Program-made: the position numbers and the translations under genes
Shown here: piece by piece, positions 54,499 through 63,803 of the stretch
Position numbering within the stretch: the first letter of the stretch is position 1
Layout: each line of letters opens with the position of its first letter
The notes under the pieces: generated by a model
The model's input: only the letters and a program-made list of their open reading frames with translations
Database searches by the model: none
What the model was told of the DNA's origin: nothing
Assembly: GCF_900141745.1 (NCBI RefSeq)
Contig: NZ_FSRM01000001.1
Coordinates: forward strand, 3,224,001 to 3,288,000
Reading direction: 5' to 3'
Length of the DNA stretch: 64,000 bases
Source: Paraburkholderia phenazinium
GTDB lineage: Bacteria > Pseudomonadota > Gammaproteobacteria > Burkholderiales > Burkholderiaceae

Positions 54499-55365
54499 AT
54501 GGCAGTTCGTACGACAGGCCGGCACACCGGCGACACGAAGTCTCGCATCCTCGATGCCGCAGAAACGCTGTTCATTGAATGCGGTTACGAGGCCATGTCG
54601 CTGCGTCAGATTACCTCGCGCGCCGAGGTCAATCTCGCAGCGGTCAACTATCACTTCGGCAGCAAGGAAGCGCTGATTCACGCGATGCTCTCGCGTCGCC
54701 TCGACCGCCTCAACCAGGAACGGGTCAAGCTGCTCGAGCGTTTCGACGGCATGCTCGGTCCCCGGCTTACCTGCGAGCACGTGCTGGGCGCGATGTTCAT
54801 TCCGGCGTTGCGGCTGTCGCGCGATCCGCGGGTGGGCGGTAAGGCGTTCCTGCGTCTGCTCGGACGCGCGTACACCGATCCGTCGTCGTTCATTCGCGAC
54901 TTTCTGAATGGACACTACGCCCTGGTGGCGGAGCGTTTCTTTGCAGCGTTCCAGCGCGCGCTGCCGCATCTGCCGCGCGACGAACTCGGCTGGCGCCTGC
55001 ACTTTGCGATCGGCGCGCTCTCCGGCGTACTGGCGGGCACCGATACCGACAGCCTGATCACGGAGTTCTCGCAAGGCAAGTCGATGAACGATCTGCAACT
55101 GATCGCGCGCCTCGCCTCGCTGATGGTCGCCGCGCTCAAGGCGCCGCTACCCGATGCGACCCAGCTGGCCGCCTTCGCGGCCGTACTGGGCGATGCCACC
55201 GACGGTACGGGCGACGGTCAGGACAGTGGCAGCGGCTGCAACGCAGCGGCTGCGCTGGGCGCCACCGAACCCGAGGCGCTGTCACGTGAACCGGAACGCC
55301 TGGGCGGTGGACTGAGTGGCGGCCTGAGCGGTTCATTGCGGCACGTCGCGCACGGCGCAGCCTGA
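54499..55365 (+). CDS. psrA: PsrA-like TetR-family regulator of fatty-acid degradation
   Basis: A 288-residue repressor. The TetR helix-turn-helix covers about residues 12-60: RILDAAETLFIECGYEAMSLRQITSRAEVNLAAVNYHFGSKEALI. The NLAAVNYHFGSKEALI stretch closely matches the PsrA group of Pseudomonas, which senses long-chain acyl-CoA or free fatty acids. The C-terminal 75 residues are a low-complexity Gly/Ala/Glu-rich tail not usual for PsrA. ATG 54499 has GGGAG eight bases upstream. A perfect palindrome precedes it, and the genes that follow are all fatty-acid degradation genes in the same direction. Ligand is inferred. Confidence 0.9.
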   Translation: MAVRTTGRHTGDTKSRILDAAETLFIECGYEAMSLRQITSRAEVNLAAVNYHFGSKEALIHAMLSRRLDRLNQERVKLLERFDGMLGPRLTCEHVLGAMFIPALRLSRDPRVGGKAFLRLLGRAYTDPSSFIRDFLNGHYALVAERFFAAFQRALPHLPRDELGWRLHFAIGALSGVLAGTDTDSLITEFSQGKSMNDLQLIARLASLMVAALKAPLPDATQLAAFAAVLGDATDGTGDGQDSGSGCNAAAALGATEPEALSREPERLGGGLSGGLSGSLRHVAHGAA

Positions 55366-55369
55366 GCAG

Positions 55370-55397
55370 GTCACGTCCGGGCCGGCCCGGATGTGAC
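55370..55397 (+). repeat. Contiguous inverted repeat between psrA and fadE
   Basis: GTCACGTCCGGGCC and GGCCCGGATGTGAC (55370-55397) abut with no spacer, giving a 14-bp stem with one G-T pair. There is no T-run. It may lower read-through or protect the fadE message. Confidence 0.6.
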
Positions 55398-55519
55398 CGC
55401 CCTGTCTCCCACCGGCGCCGCGGTGCACCTGGCACCGCATGTGCTGTCAAACAAACAATGCGAACCTTCCGCATCCTGCGGACGCGTCCGCGCGCACCAT
55501 CAAATCAGGAGGAAACGCC

Positions 55520-58018
55520 ATGTCATGGTTCTTCTTAGTGCTGGTTCTCGCCGCTGCGGCACTCGTCTATGTGCAGGCCCGCGCCTCGTGGTGGCTTGCC
55601 TTCCTGATCGTATGGGTCGCCGCCGCGCATCTGAGCGGCGCGGCGGGGCCGGTTGCTACGGCTATCCTCGCCATCGTGTTCGTGCTGCCCGCGCTTGTTC
55701 TCACGCTCAAGCCGTTGCGGCGTGCCTGGATCTCGAAGCCGGTGCTCGAGATCTTTCGCAAGATCCTGCCGGAGATGTCGCCGACCGAGCGCGATGCCAT
55801 CGAAGCAGGGACGGTCTGGTGGGACGCTGCACTCTTCTCCGGACGCCCGCATTGGGACACCCTGCTTGGGCACGGCCCCGCGAAACTCACCGCTGAAGAG
55901 CAGTCGTTTCTCGACGTCGAATGCCAGCATCTGTGCGATCTCGCCAACGACTGGGAAACCACCGCTGTCTGGCAAGACCTGTCGCCGCAAACCTGGCAAT
56001 ACATCAAGGAGCGCGGCTTCCTCGGCATGATCATTCCGAAGCAGTACGGCGGCAAGCAGTTCTCCGCTTACGCGCATTCGCAGGTCATCATGAAGCTTGC
56101 CACGCGTTGCTCGGCCGCCGCCGTTTCGGTGATGGTGCCGAACTCGCTCGGGCCGGCCGAACTGCTGATGCACTACGGCACGGAAGAGCAGAAGAACCAC
56201 TACCTGCCGCGTCTCGCGCGCGGCATCGAAATCCCCTGCTTCGCGTTGACGAGTCCTTACGCGGGTTCGGATGCCGCGGCAATTCCCGATGTGGGCATCG
56301 TCTGCAAGGGCACCTTTGAAGGTCGCGAGACGCTCGGCTTTCGCGTCACCTGGGACAAGCGCTACATCACGCTCGGACCGATTGCGACCGTGCTGGGCCT
56401 CGCGTTCCGTGCGCTCGATCCCGATCATCTGCTCGGTTCTACTGATGAACCCGGCATCACCTGCGCGCTGATTCCGACCAGTCATCCTGGCGTCAACATC
56501 GGCCGCCGTCACTGGCCGCTCAACGCCGTGTTCCAGAACGGTCCGAACTCGGGCAAGGACGTCTTCATACCGATCGACTGGGTGATCGGCGGACGCGATC
56601 AGGTCGGCAACGGCTGGCGCATGCTGATGGAATGCCTCGCCGCGGGCCGCGCGATCTCGCTGCCGTCATCGAATGTCGGCATGGCGAAGATCGCCGTGCG
56701 CGGTACCGGTGCCTACGCCGCCGTGCGCCGCCAGTTCCGCACCGCGGTCGGCAAGTTCGAAGGAGTACAGGAAGCGCTCGGCCGCATGGGCGGCAACCTG
56801 TACGTCATGGACGCGGCACGGCGACTCTCCGCGCACGCAGTCGATCTCGGCGAAAAACCTTCGGTGATCTCGGCGATCGCGAAGTATCACGTCACCGAGC
56901 GCGCCCGCAAGGTCATCAACGACGGCATGGACGTCACCGCCGGCAAGGGCATCTGCATGGGACCGTCGAACTTTCTCGCGCGTGCCTACCAGCAGGTGCC
57001 GGTGTCGATCACCGTCGAAGGGGCGAACATTCTCACGCGCTGCCTGATCATCTTCGGCCAGGGCGCCATCCGCTGCCACCCGTATGTGCTCAAGGAAATG
57101 GCTGCGACGCGCGAAGCAGACCGCGGCAAAGCGCTGCGCGAATTCGATGAAGCGTTCTTCGGGCATGTCAGCTTTACGCTGTCGAACGTCGTGCGCAGCT
57201 TCATCTATGGCATCACGGCCGGCGCATTCATCAGGAGACCGCAGCGTGCGTATGCGCCGCTGGTCCCCTACTATCGCGCAGCCACGCGTATCTCCACGGT
57301 GTTCGCGCTGCTCGCCGACGTATCGATGTTCGTGCTGGGCGGCGATCTGAAGCGGCGCGAGCGGATTTCCGGCCGGCTGGGCGACGTGCTGTCGCAGCTC
57401 TATCTGATCTCGGCGACACTCAAGCGCTTTGAGGACGAAGGCCGTCAGGAAAGCGACCTGCCGCTCGTGCGCTGGGGCGTCGAGGATGCATTGCATCAGG
57501 CGCAGGAGGCTATCGACGGCGTGCTGGTTAACTATCCGAACCGTCTCGCCGCGGGTCTCGTGCGTCTGCTGGCGTTTCCGTTCGGCCTGCCACATCGTGC
57601 GCCTTCCGACACGCTCGGAACGGCAATCGCCGAGCTGATGCAAACGCCGGGCGCAGCGCGTGAACGGCTGGTATCCGACTCCTATGTGCCGCATCCTGAC
57701 GTCGACCCGCTCGGGTACGGCGAACTGCTGTTCGCGCTGAGTCCGAGTATCGACGCCATCGATCGCAAGCTGCGCGATGCGGTCAAGCAGGGCCTGCTCG
57801 CGCCGATGCCGCAAAGCCTCGCCCATCTCGCGGAGTGGACCGCCAATGCCCAACAGCAGGGTCTGCTCGACACCGACGAGCGGCGAGTGCTCGACGACTA
57901 TGCCCGCTATGGCGCCGAGGTCATCAAGGTGGACGACTTCGAACCGGACTTCGGCATGCTCGAAGCGCTGCAGCGGCGCAAGGAGGCACTGGAAAAAGCG
58001 ATGCAGCTTGCAGCCTGA
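55520..58018 (+). CDS. fadE: Acyl-CoA dehydrogenase FadE
   Basis: An 832-residue membrane-associated acyl-CoA dehydrogenase, close to E. coli FadE in length. Two helices at the N-terminus (MSWFFLVLVLAAAALVYVQ and WWLAFLIVWVAAA) anchor it. The dehydrogenase domain runs about 100-550 (IPKQYGGKQFSAYAHS, CFALTSPYAGSDAA, VPVSITVEGANILTRC with the catalytic Glu). A C-terminal DUF1974-type domain follows. It catalyses the first, FAD-dependent step of beta-oxidation. AGGAGG stands directly before ATG 55520. It is the second gene of the PsrA-headed unit. Confidence 0.96.
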   Translation: MSWFFLVLVLAAAALVYVQARASWWLAFLIVWVAAAHLSGAAGPVATAILAIVFVLPALVLTLKPLRRAWISKPVLEIFRKILPEMSPTERDAIEAGTVWWDAALFSGRPHWDTLLGHGPAKLTAEEQSFLDVECQHLCDLANDWETTAVWQDLSPQTWQYIKERGFLGMIIPKQYGGKQFSAYAHSQVIMKLATRCSAAAVSVMVPNSLGPAELLMHYGTEEQKNHYLPRLARGIEIPCFALTSPYAGSDAAAIPDVGIVCKGTFEGRETLGFRVTWDKRYITLGPIATVLGLAFRALDPDHLLGSTDEPGITCALIPTSHPGVNIGRRHWPLNAVFQNGPNSGKDVFIPIDWVIGGRDQVGNGWRMLMECLAAGRAISLPSSNVGMAKIAVRGTGAYAAVRRQFRTAVGKFEGVQEALGRMGGNLYVMDAARRLSAHAVDLGEKPSVISAIAKYHVTERARKVINDGMDVTAGKGICMGPSNFLARAYQQVPVSITVEGANILTRCLIIFGQGAIRCHPYVLKEMAATREADRGKALREFDEAFFGHVSFTLSNVVRSFIYGITAGAFIRRPQRAYAPLVPYYRAATRISTVFALLADVSMFVLGGDLKRRERISGRLGDVLSQLYLISATLKRFEDEGRQESDLPLVRWGVEDALHQAQEAIDGVLVNYPNRLAAGLVRLLAFPFGLPHRAPSDTLGTAIAELMQTPGAARERLVSDSYVPHPDVDPLGYGELLFALSPSIDAIDRKLRDAVKQGLLAPMPQSLAHLAEWTANAQQQGLLDTDERRVLDDYARYGAEVIKVDDFEPDFGMLEALQRRKEALEKAMQLAA

Positions 58019-58111
58019 GCGTTGCGCCGTGCACACTGATGCATCACGTAATCCAAACCTGAAACCCAGGCATACGAAAGCAACCCCGACTGGCCAGCGG
58101 AGCAACAGAAG

Positions 58112-59521
58112 ATGAACGACACCTACCTGAACTTCGTGAACTCGCCGTTCGGCGCGCGCCTCGCGCGCTCGATCGGCTTGCCGAAGCCCGAGGTATTGCG
58201 CCGCTATCGCGCGGACCAGCCTGAGTTCGATGGACTCGTGGCGATCGGCGCGGGGCGCGAGCCGCGTCTGCTCAATGCACTGGCGGGTGTGATCGCGCGC
58301 ACCGGTTTCACCAGCGTCGCGCACCAAAGCGCCGGATTGTGGGTATCGCTCGCGGCGCGTCATGGTCTGATGACGGGCCGCTTCGAGCCCGCCGAAGCCG
58401 GACCGCATGGACGGGTTGCCGCGCTGATTTTCGACGCGAGCGGTATCGAAGACAGCGGCCAGCTCGATACGCTGTTCGCGTTCTTCCACGACACGCTGCG
58501 CTCGCTCGGCAAATGCGGCCGCATCGTTGTGCTTGGGCGACCGCCCGAAGCGTGCGCGAGCTCGCGGCAATGGACCGCGCAACGTGCGCTCGAAGGACTC
58601 ACGCGTTCGCTCGGCAAGGAGGCGCGGCGCGGCGTCACGGCGAATCTGGTCTACGTTGCAGAAGGCGCTGAACATGAGGCCGAGGCGACGCTGCGCTTTT
58701 TTCTGTCGCCACGCTCGGCGTATGTTTCGGGTCAGGTGGTGCGCGTTGCTGCGAACGGCACCTCTCACGCAACCACGTTCGACTGGGCTCAACCTCTCGC
58801 CGGCAAACGCGCGATCGTAACCGGTGCGGCACGCGGAATCGGCGCGGCGATCGCCAGTGCCCTGTCAGCCGAAGGCGCGCACGTCATCGGCATCGATATC
58901 CCCTCGGCCAAAGACGCGCTCGACGCCACCATCCGGCCACTCGGCGGTACCGCCCTCGCCTTCGATATCGCCGCCGCCGAGACACCCGCGCAGATCGCCG
59001 CGGCGCTCGATGAACTCGGTGTCGACATCGTCGTGCACAACGCCGGCATCACGAAGGACAAAACCATCGCCCGCATGACAGAAGCCGCGTGGCACAGCGT
59101 GATCGACATCAATCTGTCCGCGCAGGAACGCCTCGACGACGCCCTGCTCGCGGCCGGGACGCTGCGCGACGGCGGCCGCATCGTGTGCGTGTCGTCGATC
59201 AGCGGCATCGCCGGCAACATGGGTCAGACCAATTACGCAACCTCGAAAGCGGGCGTGATCGGCCGCGTGCAAAGCATGGCTATCCCGTTAGGCAAACGAA
59301 ACATCACGATCAACGCCGTGGCCCCCGGTTTCATCGAAACGCAGATGACCGCAAAAATTCCGCTGGCCATCCGCGAAGCCGGACGCCGGATGAATTCGAT
59401 GAGTCAGGGCGGCCAACCTGTGGACGTGGCCCAGACTATTGCGTGGCTCGCGCATCCTGGATCGGCAGGCGTCACCGGCCAGGTGGTGCGCGTCTGCGGT
59501 CAAAGCTTGATCGGAGCATGA
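58112..59521 (+). CDS. High-molecular-weight 3-oxoacyl thioester reductase (FabG4-like)
   Basis: A 469-residue SDR enzyme with two halves. The C-terminal half (about 225-469) is a complete FabG domain: AIVTGAARGIGAAIASAL (NAD(P)-binding), HNAGITKDKTI, VSSISGIAGNMGQTNYATSKAG (catalytic Ser, Tyr, Lys) and NAVAPGFIETQMTAKIP. The N-terminal about 220 residues are a flavodoxin/Rossmann-like extension without a dinucleotide motif, as in the HMwFabG group (mycobacterial FabG4). It interconverts 3-oxoacyl- and 3-hydroxyacyl-CoA. It lies between fadE and a MaoC dehydratase, whose start is two bases past its stop. Confidence 0.93.
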   Translation: MNDTYLNFVNSPFGARLARSIGLPKPEVLRRYRADQPEFDGLVAIGAGREPRLLNALAGVIARTGFTSVAHQSAGLWVSLAARHGLMTGRFEPAEAGPHGRVAALIFDASGIEDSGQLDTLFAFFHDTLRSLGKCGRIVVLGRPPEACASSRQWTAQRALEGLTRSLGKEARRGVTANLVYVAEGAEHEAEATLRFFLSPRSAYVSGQVVRVAANGTSHATTFDWAQPLAGKRAIVTGAARGIGAAIASALSAEGAHVIGIDIPSAKDALDATIRPLGGTALAFDIAAAETPAQIAAALDELGVDIVVHNAGITKDKTIARMTEAAWHSVIDINLSAQERLDDALLAAGTLRDGGRIVCVSSISGIAGNMGQTNYATSKAGVIGRVQSMAIPLGKRNITINAVAPGFIETQMTAKIPLAIREAGRRMNSMSQGGQPVDVAQTIAWLAHPGSAGVTGQVVRVCGQSLIGA

Positions 59522-59523
59522 GC

Positions 59524-60435
59524 ATGCACGAGCCCTCCGGCATCGGCCAGGCTTACGGCGCGGTGCGTCCGAAGACGGTGGTCATCGAGGCGTTACCCGC
59601 GCCGGCGAAGCTGTATGCACGCGCGCTGTCCGGCCTGATCAAACGCGGCCGCCCCTCCCAGTTGCCGGCGCTGCGGCTCGTGCGTCCGGCGGCGCCGCTC
59701 GAGCCGGCAGCGATCGAACGCTATGCGCGGGTCTGCGGTTTTATCCCCGAGCACGGCGTGCCCTTGACCTTCCCGCATCTGCTCGCCTTCCCGCTGCATC
59801 TGCTGATGCTGACCGATCCGGCCTTCCCATGGCCCGCGCTCGGGCTCGTGCATCTCGCCAATCACGTGCGGCTGCGCAGACCGCTCGCGTACAACGAGGC
59901 GTTGCGGGTTGAGGTCGAATTCGGTGCCTTGCTGCGTCACGACAAGGGTCAGGCGTTCGTACTGCATACGCGCCTGTACCGGCGCGGCGAAGCGGTGTGG
60001 GACGGCGACAGCGTCTATCTGAAGCGCGGTGCCGCCCCAATGGGCGATCCCCTGGCCGCACTCGAGATCGAACGCGACACGTTGCACCGAGTGGCACGCT
60101 GGCAGCTTCCTGCGCAACTCGGGCGGGACTACGCACATGCGTCCGGCGACTACAACCCGATTCATCTGACCACGCTGACGGCCAAGGCATTTGGTTTCCC
60201 ACGCGCCATCGCACACGGCATGTGGACGCTCGCGCGCAGCGCCGCCGCACTGCAGCCGCCCAAGCCGCTCGCCGAAGCGGTCATCAGCGCGGAATTCAAG
60301 CTGCCGATGCTGCTGCCCGGCGACGCCTCGTTATGGACCAGCTCACCCTCGCCCAGCACACGCGAACTGGAAGTGCGCGACGCGGCTGGTGACAAACCGC
60401 ATTTGCGCGGCCGCTTTCAATGGACATCTCTATGA
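59524..60435 (+). CDS. MaoC-type 3-hydroxyacyl thioester dehydratase (HtdX-like)
   Basis: A 303-residue hot-dog-fold protein with two MaoC-like halves. The catalytic hydratase-2 motif is in the C-terminal half: RDYAHASGDYNPIHLTTLTAKAFGFPRAIAHGMWTLA, with the Asp/His dyad in GDYNPIH. It would hydrate enoyl-CoA or dehydrate (R)-3-hydroxyacyl thioesters, supplying the step next to the reductase. ATG 59524 is preferred because GGAG lies seven bases before it. A closer ATG at 59518 overlaps the reductase stop but is too near that site. The pairing with a large FabG mirrors the mycobacterial htdX-fabG4 locus. Confidence 0.92.
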   Translation: MHEPSGIGQAYGAVRPKTVVIEALPAPAKLYARALSGLIKRGRPSQLPALRLVRPAAPLEPAAIERYARVCGFIPEHGVPLTFPHLLAFPLHLLMLTDPAFPWPALGLVHLANHVRLRRPLAYNEALRVEVEFGALLRHDKGQAFVLHTRLYRRGEAVWDGDSVYLKRGAAPMGDPLAALEIERDTLHRVARWQLPAQLGRDYAHASGDYNPIHLTTLTAKAFGFPRAIAHGMWTLARSAAALQPPKPLAEAVISAEFKLPMLLPGDASLWTSSPSPSTRELEVRDAAGDKPHLRGRFQWTSL

Positions 60436-60577
60436 ACCGGCCACCGTCATGACCCATCGTTCGCCCTTTTGAGCTCGCGGTGCGCCATACCCGCAAAGCT
60501 GCAAACGGCCCATCCACGCAGCAGTCGTGGCCACCGCTCAACCCAATCAACCCGCTTCACCCTGCAAGGAGTCACGC

Positions 60578-61879
60578 ATGTCCCACCCGCTTCCCGCTGT
60601 GCGACGCGTCGCCATCATCGGCGGCAACCGGATTCCGTTTGCGCGTTCGAACACCGCCTACGCGAGCGCCTCGAACCAGGACATGCTGACCTTCACCCTG
60701 CAAGGGCTGGTTGACCGCTTTAACCTGCACGGCGAGCGCCTCGGCGAAGTGGCAGCGGGCGCGGTCATCAAGCATTCGCGCGACTTCAACCTCACGCGCG
60801 AGTCGGTCCTCTCAACAACCCTCGCGAAAGAAACCCCAGCCTACGACGTGCAACAGGCCTGCGGCACCGGCCTGGAAGCCGCCATCCTCGTTGCCAACAA
60901 GATCGCGTTGGGACAGATCGAAGTGGGCATTGCAGGCGGCGTCGACACCACCTCGGACGCGCCGATCGGCGTCAACGAGCGGATGCGCAAGATCCTGCTC
61001 GAAGCGAATCGCGGCAAGACGCCTGGCCAACGGGTCGGCGCGCTGACCAAACTAAGGCCCGGCATGTTCTTCAAACCGCTCCTGCCGCGCAATGGCGAAC
61101 CGCGCACCGGCCTCTCGATGGGCGAGCACTGCGAGCTGATGGCCAAGCGCTGGAGCATTGCGCGCGAGGCGCAGGACGAACTGGCCTACGAGAGCCATCG
61201 CAAGCTCGCCGACGCCTACACACGTGGCTTTCTCAACGATCTGATGACGCCCTACAAAGGCCTCGCGCGCGATAACAACCTGCGCGCCGATCTGACGCTG
61301 GAAAAACTGGCCGGCCTGAAACCCGTGTTCGACCGCGATGCCGGCACGCTGACCGCCGGCAATTCGACGCCGCTCACCGACGGCGCCTCCGCGGTGCTGC
61401 TCGCCAGCGAAGCGTGGGCTGCAGAACACGGCCTGCCGGTGCTCGCCTATCTGAGCTGGTCGGAGACCGCTGCGGTCGACTACTTCGACAAAAAAGAGGG
61501 CCTGCTGATGGCGCCCGCCTACGCCGTGCCACGCATGCTGGCCCGCGCCGGACTCAGCCTGCAGGACTTCGACCTGTACGAGATTCACGAAGCTTTTGCG
61601 GCCCAGGTGCTATGCACGCTCACAGCGTGGCAGGATGATGAGTACTGCCGCACACAACTGGGCTTATCCGGAACGCTCGGTGCGATCGACCGTGCGAAAC
61701 TGAACGTCAATGGCAGCTCTCTCGCCACCGGTCATCCATTCGCCGCAACCGGTGGACGAATTGTCGCCGGCCTCGCGAAGATGCTTGCACAGCTCGACAA
61801 ACCGGCTGGCACAGCGCGCGGTCTCATTTCGATTTGCGCAGCGGGCGGCCAGGGCGTTGTTGCGATTCTCGAACGCTAG
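60578..61879 (+). CDS. Thiolase, FadI/acetyl-CoA acetyltransferase type
   Basis: A 433-residue thiolase. The nucleophile Cys is in YDVQQACGTGLEAA, the His in SSLATGHPFAATGGRIV and the second Cys in GLISICAAGGQGVVAI. RRVAIIGGNRIPFARSNTAY opens the protein as in FadI and mycobacterial FadA2. It cleaves 3-oxoacyl-CoA to acetyl-CoA and a shortened acyl-CoA. ATG 60578 follows AAGGAG by seven bases. No FadB/FadJ multifunctional protein is encoded, so the reductase and dehydratase genes upstream would supply the middle steps. Confidence 0.94.
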   Translation: MSHPLPAVRRVAIIGGNRIPFARSNTAYASASNQDMLTFTLQGLVDRFNLHGERLGEVAAGAVIKHSRDFNLTRESVLSTTLAKETPAYDVQQACGTGLEAAILVANKIALGQIEVGIAGGVDTTSDAPIGVNERMRKILLEANRGKTPGQRVGALTKLRPGMFFKPLLPRNGEPRTGLSMGEHCELMAKRWSIAREAQDELAYESHRKLADAYTRGFLNDLMTPYKGLARDNNLRADLTLEKLAGLKPVFDRDAGTLTAGNSTPLTDGASAVLLASEAWAAEHGLPVLAYLSWSETAAVDYFDKKEGLLMAPAYAVPRMLARAGLSLQDFDLYEIHEAFAAQVLCTLTAWQDDEYCRTQLGLSGTLGAIDRAKLNVNGSSLATGHPFAATGGRIVAGLAKMLAQLDKPAGTARGLISICAAGGQGVVAILER

Positions 61880-61966
61880 CTCCCGCCATGCATTTTCACC
61901 GTACATAGCCAGCCATAGGCATACATAACGGACACAGACGAAGCGTTTCGCTTCAGGAGACAAAAG

Positions 61967-63736
61967 ATGAACCAACCTATCCAGTCGGCGCCTACCGCGC
62001 CTCTCGATGCCAAACCGGCACCGCGCGCACCGAATACCGACGGCATCTGGTATGCGTCGTACCCAGCGGATGTGCCACACGAAATCGACGTGCGGCAGTA
62101 CGAATCGATCGTGCAGTTCTTCGACGAATGCACCACGCAGTTCCGCGAACGGGTTGCGTATGTGAGTGTCGGCGCCAATCTGACCTATGGAGAACTGGCG
62201 CGCAAGGCCACGGCTTTCGCCGCATGGCTGCAGGACATCGGCGTCAAACCGGGCGAACGGGTCGCCATCATGCTTCCCAACACCTTCCAGTATCCGGTCG
62301 CATTGTTCGGCATCCTGAAGGCTGGTGCGGTGGTGGTCAACGTCAATCCGCTCTACACGGTGCGTGAACTGGCGCATCAGCTGAAAGACAGCGGCGCGCA
62401 GACCATCATCGTGTTCGAGAACTTCGCGAAGACCGTCGAACAGGCGCTGCCTGGCACACGCGTGCAGAACGTGGTGGTCACCGGTCTCGGCGACCTGCTC
62501 GCCGACGGCCTGAATCTCAAGGGACGGCTACTCAATTTCATGCTGCGGCACGTGAAAAAGATGGTGCCGAAGTATCACCTGCCAAAGGCGGTGCGTCTGC
62601 TCGACGTGCTCGCCATCGGTTATACAAAACCACTGACGCCAGTGCGTCTCACGCAGGGCGATCTGGCATTCCTGCAATACACGGGCGGCACGACCGGCGT
62701 CGCCAAGGGGGCAATGCTCACGCATCAGAACATCATCGCCAACCTGCTGCAGGCGAAGGTCTGGTCGCAGGGGCAATTGAGCGGCGAGATCGAGACCGTG
62801 CTCACCCCGCTGCCGCTTTATCACATCTATTCGCTGACCGTGAATGCGATGATCTTCATGGGGCTCGGCGGGCGCAACATCCTGATCGCCAATCCGCGCG
62901 ACACCAAACGCGTGATGATGATCATCCGTCACGAGAAATTCACCGGCATCACCGCCGTCAATACGCTCTACAGCGCGTTCCTCGAAAACGAGGAGTTCAG
63001 AAAGCGCGACTTCTCGAACCTGAAACTCGCCATGGCCGGCGGCATGGCGACGCAAAAGGCTGTCGCCGAGCGCTTCAAGGCGGTGACAGGCAAGCCGATC
63101 ATCGAAGGCTATGGCCTCACCGAATGCTCGCCGATCGTCTCGATGAACCCGGTGGACCTGAAGAACCTGCGCGATTGCGAAGGCTCGATCGGCCTGCCGG
63201 CGCCCTCCACCCAGGTGCGCTTCAAGAAAGACGACGGCGCCTGGGCCAATATCGGCGAAGCGGGTGAACTGTGCGTCAAGGGCCCGCAGGTGATGAAAGG
63301 CTACTGGAACCGGCCCGACGAAACCGCCAAGGTCTTCGACGAAGATGGCTGGCTCGCTACCGGCGATATCGGTGTGATGGATTCACGCGGTTTCATGCGC
63401 CTGATCGACCGCAAGAAAGACATGATTCTCGTCTCCGGCTTCAACGTCTATCCGAACGAAATCGAGGATGTGATCGCCATGCACCCCGATGTACGCGAAG
63501 TGGCGGCTATCGGTATTCCCGACCCCGCGCAGGGAGAACGCGTCAAGGTGTTCATCGTTTCGCGCAATCCCGCGCTGACCGCTGAGAAGGTCATCGAGCA
63601 CTGCCGCAAGAATCTGACCGGCTACAAGGTGCCGAAGGCCGTCGAGTTCCGCAGCGAACTCCCGCAGACCAATGTCGGCAAAATCTTGCGGCGGGCGCTA
63701 CGCGACGAGGAACTCGCGAAAGAAAAGCGTGCCTGA
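61967..63736 (+). CDS. fadD: Long-chain fatty acid-CoA ligase FadD
   Basis: A 589-residue acyl-CoA synthetase of the ANL superfamily. The phosphate-binding loop is LQYTGGTTGVAKGAMLTH; then come YGLTECSPIVSMNP and WLATGDIGVMDSRGFMRLIDRKKDMILVSGFNVYPNEIE (hinge and FadD signature), and a C-terminal catalytic Lys near NVGKILRRALRDEE. It activates long-chain fatty acids with ATP and CoA at the inner membrane, feeding the beta-oxidation enzymes upstream. An in-frame ATG with AGGAGAC upstream supports the start. It is the last complete gene of the operon in view. Confidence 0.96.
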   Translation: MNQPIQSAPTAPLDAKPAPRAPNTDGIWYASYPADVPHEIDVRQYESIVQFFDECTTQFRERVAYVSVGANLTYGELARKATAFAAWLQDIGVKPGERVAIMLPNTFQYPVALFGILKAGAVVVNVNPLYTVRELAHQLKDSGAQTIIVFENFAKTVEQALPGTRVQNVVVTGLGDLLADGLNLKGRLLNFMLRHVKKMVPKYHLPKAVRLLDVLAIGYTKPLTPVRLTQGDLAFLQYTGGTTGVAKGAMLTHQNIIANLLQAKVWSQGQLSGEIETVLTPLPLYHIYSLTVNAMIFMGLGGRNILIANPRDTKRVMMIIRHEKFTGITAVNTLYSAFLENEEFRKRDFSNLKLAMAGGMATQKAVAERFKAVTGKPIIEGYGLTECSPIVSMNPVDLKNLRDCEGSIGLPAPSTQVRFKKDDGAWANIGEAGELCVKGPQVMKGYWNRPDETAKVFDEDGWLATGDIGVMDSRGFMRLIDRKKDMILVSGFNVYPNEIEDVIAMHPDVREVAAIGIPDPAQGERVKVFIVSRNPALTAEKVIEHCRKNLTGYKVPKAVEFRSELPQTNVGKILRRALRDEELAKEKRA

Positions 63737-63803
63737 GAGAAAGCACGCCTCGAACGGCATGACCGAGCGCGATTCCGCCAACACTGGATCTGGAGGGAGA
63801 TGA

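Noticed and set aside
56666..58792. A 708-codon minus-strand open frame across fadE and the FabG4-like gene
   Set aside because: The plus strand has unbroken family motifs throughout, and the antisense product matches nothing recognisable.
63728..63752. GCGTGC/GCACGC hairpin at the fadD stop
   Set aside because: A short stem with a ten-base loop and no T tract; likely chance.
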